From an uncultured Pseudodesulfovibrio sp. (lineage in GTDB: Bacteria; Desulfobacterota; Desulfovibrionia; Desulfovibrionales; Desulfovibrionaceae), in contig NZ_OY782498.1 of the NCBI RefSeq assembly GCF_963677845.1, positions 940,001 through 1,004,000 of the forward strand: DNA of 64,000 bases. The letters are read 5' to 3'. Within the stretch, counting starts at the first letter, position 1, and each line of letters begins with the position of its first letter. Positions 59,048 through 64,000 of this stretch are shown here, piece after piece. A program made the translations under genes and the position numbers. Below the pieces are notes generated by a model. The model was not told the DNA's origin. It did no database searches and saw only the letters and a program-made list of their open reading frames with translations.

Positions 59048-60097
59048 ATGGAATCAGGAATCGGCATGTGGGCCAAAGGGTGCTCATCTATTGTTGAGCA
59101 GTATCAGAATTATTACAATGGCCTGCGTCATTTTGTAGAGAAACCGATTTCTAGGGGAGGCTGCTATGATGACTATCGATGGGAAGTATCCGAGGGGTTT
59201 GGTGAGGGATTCTCAGAGTTGCTGCATATGAACAGCGGGCCCAGTGTGGGGCTGTGCGGTTATAAACTCGAAGACCCGTTGGATAGCCATTACGAGGAGT
59301 TAGGGTCCTCTTTCAAATTTAGCATTATGCTTTCTGGTGATTTTAGAATTTCGTCTTTGGACGGGCGTCAGGCGGAAATCGTTCAGGGTGGTGATTTGTG
59401 GTTTTGTACGGGGAAACGAGGGGAAGTGAGGTGTGTGCAACCGGCAGAAAAGTTTATCAGTGGCATCTCCGTAGGGTTGTCTCAAGGGATGCTGGACGCA
59501 TGGCTAGGGGGTGCCTCCTGTGAATTGAGTCAGTCTCTCGAAAAGCTTGTGGAAGGGAGGTCGCAGCGTAATGAATTCGTTCAATTCGGCGCTGTTCCAA
59601 AGGCACGGGCCATGCCTTGCGACCATCCGGTCATGCAGATAGCCAGTAAATTGTACTTGACTCAACGGCATACACTGTGTGGTCGATTGCGGTTTGAGTC
59701 TTTGGCCCTTGATTTTTTGTGTCGAATGTTGATGCTTGACGGCCCATTGAAAAACCATTGTCCGGGTAATCGGCCACAGCGACAACGTGCTGTTGATGAA
59801 GCCCGGAGTATTTTGGATGAAGAGTGGGGTGCACCGCCGACTATTTCTTCATTATCGCGACGGGTTGGGATTAATGAATGCTATCTCAAAACTGATTTCC
59901 GTGCAGAGACCGGGCTGTCCATCGGAGCGTATATTCGTAAGCTTCGTATGGAAAAGGCTTTGGGGCTCATAGAGTCCGGACGACGCTCGGTCATGCAGGC
60001 CGCTGCATTTGTGGGGTATTCAAATCCTAGCCATTTTAGCAGGGCCTTCAAACGTTTTCATGGCCGGCTGCCGTCTTCCTATCTTGTTCGTTCCTAG
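59048..60097 (+). CDS. AraC-family regulator, PchR/YbtA-like
   Basis: A 349-residue transcription factor. The C-terminal two-helix DNA-binding domain (about 255-349) has ISSLSRRVGINECYLKTDFRAETG and VMQAAAFVGYSNPSHFSRAFKRFHG. The NECYLK variant of the first helix-turn-helix is what I recall from PchR and YbtA, regulators that sense ferric siderophores. The N-terminal domain includes GYKLEDPLDSHYEE and SIMLSGDFRISSLDGRQ. Its position just upstream of exporter remnants and a Fur-box operon supports an iron-uptake role. No good Shine-Dalgarno site precedes the ATG at 59048; the start may differ by a few codons. Confidence 0.85.
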   Translation: MESGIGMWAKGCSSIVEQYQNYYNGLRHFVEKPISRGGCYDDYRWEVSEGFGEGFSELLHMNSGPSVGLCGYKLEDPLDSHYEELGSSFKFSIMLSGDFRISSLDGRQAEIVQGGDLWFCTGKRGEVRCVQPAEKFISGISVGLSQGMLDAWLGGASCELSQSLEKLVEGRSQRNEFVQFGAVPKARAMPCDHPVMQIASKLYLTQRHTLCGRLRFESLALDFLCRMLMLDGPLKNHCPGNRPQRQRAVDEARSILDEEWGAPPTISSLSRRVGINECYLKTDFRAETGLSIGAYIRKLRMEKALGLIESGRRSVMQAAAFVGYSNPSHFSRAFKRFHGRLPSSYLVRS

Positions 60098-60430
60098 TTG
60101 AGTGTTTCATCCTTCCTTTATACCTCTAGGCAATTTTTCCTGTTTGCGTCTTAGTTTCTACTGATCGGGGTGGAAACATAAGGTTTGCCTCTGTATTTCT
60201 TCAAGTCCTGAATCAAACGAACAAAGCCTGTGGATATCCCTGAATGATCGCGGGAAATTTGGAGGGCTGTAGCTCTGTCTTTTTCCAGTTCTTCAGTGTG
60301 TGATTTTGTGCGTATGACGCCATTTTGGGGTTGGGAATAATGTCGTTTCTTCTTATTACTTGAAACCTTTTGAAGGATGAAGATTTCCTTTTGTTTGGGA
60401 TGTCGTCTCCTTCATCAAGTGAGGTCTAAA
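60098..60430. other. 333-base intergenic region before the ABC exporter remnant
   Basis: No coding frame with a ribosome-binding site, no strong terminator and no clear Fur box seen. It probably holds the promoter of the truncated ABC gene and, by analogy with PchR-regulated loci, an activator site that I cannot locate. Confidence 0.4.
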
Positions 60431-61189
60431 ATGTATTCACAAACAAAAAAGAGTTGTTGTGAACAAACATCGCTATGTTCTGGTGGTGGTGAAAAAAACA
60501 AGCGTGGTATCTGGGAACTGATGCGACCTGTTAATCCGGGCATTCATTTGGCCATGGTGATGTCGGCTGTTGGCTCCATTGCCGGTTTGGGTGGTGTCGC
60601 TTCTCTTGCTTTGGTAATTACAGCGCTTCTTACCAAAGACCCACGGCTGTGGGTATGGGTACTTCTGTCCATTTCCTTGACTTTGGCTTCTATTTTTCTT
60701 CGCATGTATTCGTTTACCGTTTCGCATCTTGCGGCCTTCAGGCTGGAAATCTTGTTGCGCACAAACTTGACTGATCACTTAGCGAAAATACCACTTGGCT
60801 ATCTGTTGGGGCATGGTTCCGGAGCGATTGCCAAAGTGGTGCAGGATGACGTCAAGGCTTTGCATGCCTTCGTGGCTGACAGTACTCCCATGATCGGGCG
60901 TGGTGTTGCTGCTCCGCTGGCGACATTGGTTCTTTTGCTGCTGGTCGATTGGCGGTTGGCTTTGGTCGCTTTGGGTGTCCTGCTGACCGGTGGAGTGTGC
61001 ATGTGGCTGGGCATGCGGGGGAATACGGAAATGCAACGTCGCTATGATGCGGAAAGAGAAAGAATCAACAGCACGGTCGTTGAATTTGTGCAGGCCATGC
61101 CGGTTGTTCGGACCTTTGATGACGGAGCTGTATCTTTTGGGCAGATAAAGTTCTTTTCTTTGCCTTTATGGTGGTCACCTTCCTTATGA
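60431..61189 (+). pseudogene. Truncated ABC exporter (siderophore-type), 5' part only
   Basis: Starts at the ATG at 60431 with GAGGT upstream. About 236 residues of a type I ABC exporter membrane domain follow: five to six hydrophobic segments, the family helix FRLEILLRTNLTDHLAKIPLGYL, and VVEFVQAMPVVRTFDDGAVSFG near the end. The sequence then stops matching at about 61140 and runs 15 more codons in a frame foreign to the next gene. The rest of the membrane domain and the whole ATPase domain (Walker A, signature) are missing. The plan is that of YbtP/YbtQ or IrtA/IrtB-like half-transporters. It cannot be functional alone. Confidence 0.85.
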
Positions 61190-61629
61190 TGATTGTGTTC
61201 GGCAGTCTTAAGATCGGATTAATTGCCATGATCCCCAATATTGCTCCCGCATTGGTTGTTGGTGCAATCATGGGCTTTGCTGATATCCCGCTTGATCTTG
61301 TCACAGTCACGATTATTCCCATGCTGCTTGGGTTGGCGGTCGACGATACGATTCATTTTATTAACCATAGCCAACTGGAATTTGAGCATTGCGGACGTTA
61401 TGCCGAGAGCAACCGTCGAACCTTTTTAGCCGTTGGCGGGGCTTTGCTCATGACAACGATTGTACTGACGTTGAGCTTTGCGGCTTATATGGCTTCGGAT
61501 GTAAAAATATTCGTGAGCATGGGTTTTTTGGTTGGCTCAGGCTTGTTTGCCGCTCTTGCTGCTGATTTCTTTATCACTCCCACATTGCTTTCTTTGACCA
61601 AGCCTTTTGGGAAAGAAAGAAAAGATTGA
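61141..61629 (+). pseudogene. RND/MMPL-family transporter, 3' part only
   Basis: The last 160 or so residues of an RND-superfamily (MMPL-like) transporter. The match begins near 61150 (VLFFAFMVVTFLMMIVFGSLKIGL) and continues with AMIPNIAPALVVGAIMGF, the helix-4-like GLAVDDTIHFINH with its two aspartates, and a terminal TLLSLTKP. Only the C-terminal set of membrane helices is present; a full gene would need some 600 more residues. The ATG at 61168 has no ribosome-binding site. Directly joined to the ABC fragment, it marks a deletion that removed the sequence between two formerly separate genes. Confidence 0.85.
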
Positions 61630-61681
61630 GCAGGAGAGGCTTTACATACGAACTTATTCTGTGTAGATGTCCACTTGATAT

Positions 61682-61719
61682 TGAAAATGATTTTCATCAT
61701 CACAAAGCTTGCTTATAAA
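61682..61719 (+). promoter_or_regulatory. Fur box overlapping promoter of DUF3450 / TolQ operon
   Basis: TGAAAAT-G-ATTTTCA (61682-61696) is a perfect 7-1-7 inverted repeat matching the Fur consensus form TGATAAT-n-ATTATCA. It overlaps a -35 candidate TTTTCA (61691-61696) that is 17 bases from TATAAA (61714-61719). This is the arrangement expected for iron repression of the genes starting at 61800. Confidence 0.65.
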
Positions 61720-61799
61720 GTAATGCCTGTGCAGGACCCTTTGATTAAAGAAATACATATGCCGGATCACCTCGGTTGTTGATTCGTTCAGGAGCACAC

Positions 61800-62555
61800 A
61801 TGTTGATTAGGAGCACGTTTGCAATGGCCTTATTACTTCTTATGCCCATTGGGGCTCAAGGGGCTGCAACGCCTGAAGAAGTTCATGCGAAAATGGCAAA
61901 AGCCGTAGCATCCGAAGCCAAGGCGCAAACATTGTACACCCAGTGGACGGACACAAAGGCCGGGATCGCGGATGAAATAAGAGATATGAAGGCCATGGAT
62001 GACTGGTTGGATTTTCAGACAAAAAAGTATTCAAAATATATTGAAAAACAACGGGTTGTAATTGCGGAATTGGAGCGACGCAAGGAAGAGGTCAAACGTA
62101 TTCGTATGCAATTGGAGCCTTTTCTTGAAACCGTGGTGACAACGCTTGATGAGTATGTCGCGCAGGATTTACCGTTTTTGGCTGATGAACGACAGGGGAG
62201 AATCGCATTCCTCCGTTCTTCTTTGGATGATTATCGTCTCGGTCTCAGCGAAAAACTCCGTAGGGTGTTTGAAGCGCTTCTCGTAGAAACTGAGTACGGA
62301 CGAAACGTTGCCACAACAACACAGGAATTGGTCTTGAACGGTGTTCCGACGCAGGTTTCCGTCTTTAGACTTGGCCGTACTGCGTTATTTTATCAGGCCT
62401 CTGACGGATCTGCTGCCGGTGTTTGGGATAAGTTATCTAATTCATGGGAGCCACTTGCTCAGGATTATGTCCGAACTCTTCGACGGGCTCGGGAGATGGC
62501 CGAGCGAAAGCGTGCAGTCCAACTTCTTGAGTTGCCTATAGGAGCTGTCCAATGA
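61800..62555 (+). CDS. DUF3450 family exported protein of a TonB-type system
   Basis: A 251-residue protein. The start is the ATG at 61800 with GGAG 5 bases upstream. The signal peptide is about residues 1-22 (GAQGAATPEE). A coiled-coil region (about 30-105) is followed by the family core LADERQGRIAFLRSSLDD and later VSVFRLGRTALFYQASDGSAAGVWD. DUF3450 proteins are typically encoded before ExbB-ExbB-ExbD-TonB sets and are thought to help energy transfer to outer-membrane receptors. Its stop overlaps the next start by 4 bases (ATGA). The Fur box upstream points to iron control. Confidence 0.85.
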   Translation: MLIRSTFAMALLLLMPIGAQGAATPEEVHAKMAKAVASEAKAQTLYTQWTDTKAGIADEIRDMKAMDDWLDFQTKKYSKYIEKQRVVIAELERRKEEVKRIRMQLEPFLETVVTTLDEYVAQDLPFLADERQGRIAFLRSSLDDYRLGLSEKLRRVFEALLVETEYGRNVATTTQELVLNGVPTQVSVFRLGRTALFYQASDGSAAGVWDKLSNSWEPLAQDYVRTLRRAREMAERKRAVQLLELPIGAVQ

Positions 62556-63976
62556 AATCATTGTTTATTACCCTTGTCGCTCTTGTGACCCTCTCTACAC
62601 CTGCTTTTGCTCAGCAGTGGCAGCAGGTGGCTCAGGAAGTGACTGCTTCGGCCAGTGAGGCCCAAAAGAATGTTCGGCAGACGGCGAAGATTGTAGCTCG
62701 TGAACGTCAGGAGATAATGTCGGAAAAGAGCGTGTTGCAAAAGTCCATCAAGAGTAAACAGAAGCAATTCGATATTTCCAAGACACAGTATGAGGCTCTT
62801 CTTGAACAGGAAAAAGCCTTGCAAGAGGAGCTCGCTGAGCAGGCTCATGAACTCAAGACTATTGATGGCACCATACGTACTGCGGCCAAGCAGGCGCGTG
62901 ATTACTTTAATGAAAGTCTGACAACTTCCGAATTCCCGCAACGTGAAGCTGTGTTAACGGAAGTGCTTCAACCGGAGAAGTTCCCTGGCCTTGAAGGGAT
63001 TCAGAATCTTTTGTCATTATTTCTTGATGAGTTGCAGGCTTCAGGAACCATTATGAGGCGGTCGGGTGATTTCATTGGTACCGATGGCAAAGACAAAACC
63101 GGCGATCTCCTTCGTGTCGGAACATTCACCATGGCATACCGTTTGGCTGATGGTTCGCTCGGCTTTTTGCGTCCGGGTAATGACGGGAGCAAATTGGTCG
63201 CAGTACAAGGTGATCCGGGGTGGAGTCTTTCGAGCTTGATGGATGAATATTTTGACGGGAAGAGCGATGTCTTCCCGGTGGATATTTCAAATGGCGCCGC
63301 CTTTACTCGTCTGGCTCAGGAACAGAAGGGAGTTTACGAATGGTTGAGTGCCGGTGGACTGCTTGTCTGGCCGATCATTCTGGTAGGTATCGTTGCAATG
63401 ATTCTCGTTATTGAACGGTTCTATTCATTGAGTCGAATTCGTGGAAATTCTGATCGGAACATCGCTACGATTTTGGACATGGTGAATACGGGGCAGTGGC
63501 AGGAGTGCCGAAAGTTTTGTCAGGAACAATCTCATTATCCCACATGTAGAATTATTGGTCATACGCTTAAGTATCTTGGGAATACCCGTGAGATTATCGA
63601 AAATGCCTTTCAGGAAGGGTTGCTCAGGGAATTGCCCATGCTTGAACGGTTTTTGCCAACATTGAACGTACTTGCGGCGGTTGCGCCACTTCTGGGCCTG
63701 CTCGGTACGGTGACCGGTATGATCAATACTTTCCAGATTATTACTGTCTATGGCACAGGCGACCCTCGTATGATGTCGGGCGGCATTTCTGAAGCTCTTG
63801 TTACGACCCAACTCGGTCTTGCCGTGGCTGTACCCATCATGATCTTGCATCACATACTTGAGCGACGGGTGGACAGGATTATCGGTGATATGGAGGAGAA
63901 GGGAACCGGTTTTGCCGTGGCACTTATGAAGTTGGGCAAGATCAAAAAACGGGAGGAGTACGATGCAGCTGCATAA
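62552..63976 (+). CDS. MotA/TolQ/ExbB proton-channel protein, long TtpC-like form
   Basis: A 474-residue protein. The signal peptide (about 1-20, TPAFAQQ) is followed by a periplasmic coiled-coil part (about 25-110) and a domain with TFTMAYRLADGSLGFLRPG. The TolQ/ExbB channel occupies about 265-460: first helix LVWPIILVGIVAMILVIERF, then the cytoplasmic loop and LNVLAAVAPLLGLLGTVTGMI and ALVTTQLGLAVAVPIMILHH. Long ExbB forms of this kind (TtpC in Vibrio) work beside a normal ExbB/ExbD/TonB set. It is coupled to the DUF3450 gene by ATGA overlap, and the next gene begins inside its last codons. Confidence 0.9.
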   Translation: MKSLFITLVALVTLSTPAFAQQWQQVAQEVTASASEAQKNVRQTAKIVARERQEIMSEKSVLQKSIKSKQKQFDISKTQYEALLEQEKALQEELAEQAHELKTIDGTIRTAAKQARDYFNESLTTSEFPQREAVLTEVLQPEKFPGLEGIQNLLSLFLDELQASGTIMRRSGDFIGTDGKDKTGDLLRVGTFTMAYRLADGSLGFLRPGNDGSKLVAVQGDPGWSLSSLMDEYFDGKSDVFPVDISNGAAFTRLAQEQKGVYEWLSAGGLLVWPIILVGIVAMILVIERFYSLSRIRGNSDRNIATILDMVNTGQWQECRKFCQEQSHYPTCRIIGHTLKYLGNTREIIENAFQEGLLRELPMLERFLPTLNVLAAVAPLLGLLGTVTGMINTFQIITVYGTGDPRMMSGGISEALVTTQLGLAVAVPIMILHHILERRVDRIIGDMEEKGTGFAVALMKLGKIKKREEYDAAA

Positions 63977-64000
63977 TCTTACGGAACGAATGGCAGATTA
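63963..64000 (+). CDS. Start of next gene, probably ExbB-like (runs off window)
   Basis: An ATG at 63963 with a very strong GGAGGAG (63951-63957) opens a frame (MQLHNLTERMAD) that continues to the edge of the window. It overlaps the end of the TtpC-like gene by 14 bases. In loci of this type the next gene is a second, short ExbB, but only 12 residues are visible and the product is inferred from context. Confidence 0.55.
   Translation, partial: MQLHNLTERMAD

Noticed and set aside
61168..61629. Independent small membrane protein starting at ATG 61168
   Set aside because: RND-like sequence extends upstream of this ATG in the same frame and no ribosome-binding site is present; it is the tail of a larger gene.
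1..64000. tRNA, rRNA, CRISPR array, insertion sequence or prophage
   Set aside because: No cloverleaf-like segments, repeat-spacer structure, transposase, integrase or phage structural genes were recognised in either strand. Absence by eye is not proof; tRNAscan-SE, Infernal and a transposase search would settle it.

Overview
The window looks like chromosomal DNA of a sulfate-reducing bacterium of the Desulfovibrio / Pseudodesulfovibrio type. The main evidence is a complete qrcABCD operon (membrane quinone reductase of sulfate reducers), a periplasmic tetrahaem type I cytochrome c3, a four-subunit 2-oxoacid:ferredoxin oxidoreductase, a TAXI-type TRAP transporter and several polar amino-acid ABC transporters. 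No rRNA, tRNA, CRISPR array, insertion sequence or prophage was recognised. Most of the window reads as core genome; the accessory-looking parts are about 1.3-2.2 kb, 11.0-15.1 kb and 56.4-64.0 kb.

Layout. 0-6 kb: the tail of a PAS histidine kinase, small proteins of unknown role (one interrupted by an in-frame TGA), mazG and cvpA leftward, then rfbC-manC for sugar nucleotides. 6-10.7 kb: qrcABCD. 11-15.1 kb, leftward: an ATP-grasp ligase, a KamA-family radical SAM protein and an M20 peptidase in a tight operon; this is the best candidate here for an undescribed pathway. 15.4-19.1 kb: TAXI TRAP binding protein, fused permease and a zinc-ribbon membrane protein. 19.2-22.5 kb: first amino-acid ABC system, behind a possible attenuator. 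22.6-26.4 kb: cbiC and korDABC. 26.4-30 kb: FlgO-like lipoprotein and purine nucleoside phosphorylase leftward, motA-motB-PilZ rightward. 30-35.4 kb: a four-gene acyl-CoA carboxylase locus and ssb. 35.7-39.8 kb: Aap-type general amino-acid transporter. 40-45 kb: SIMPL protein, membrane protein, SWIM/SNF2 helicase. 45-49.4 kb: peptide-binding lipoprotein, rel and cytochrome c3. 49.6-53.1 kb: third amino-acid ABC system, with both permease subunits fused. 53.2-56.4 kb: L-serine dehydratase and a TPR glycosyltransferase. 56.4-60.1 kb: two exported proteins of unknown role, a secreted nickel superoxide dismutase and an AraC/PchR-type regulator. 60.4-64 kb: a deletion scar joining the front of an ABC exporter to the end of an RND/MMPL transporter, then a Fur-box-preceded DUF3450 / TolQ-ExbB operon that runs off the window.

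How it fits together. Qrc and cytochrome c3 belong to one electron path (periplasmic hydrogenase or formate dehydrogenase, cytochrome c3, Qrc, menaquinone), although their genes are about 40 kb apart. Four binding-protein-dependent importers together with serine dehydratase and Kor suggest strong use of amino and organic acids. The right-hand end looks like an iron-acquisition region that has lost part of its export genes.

Limits. All calls come from reading the sequence and from remembered family features; no database search was run. Start codons were moved from the longest possible frame where a Shine-Dalgarno site, signal peptide or family length favoured another site, and this is stated in each entry.
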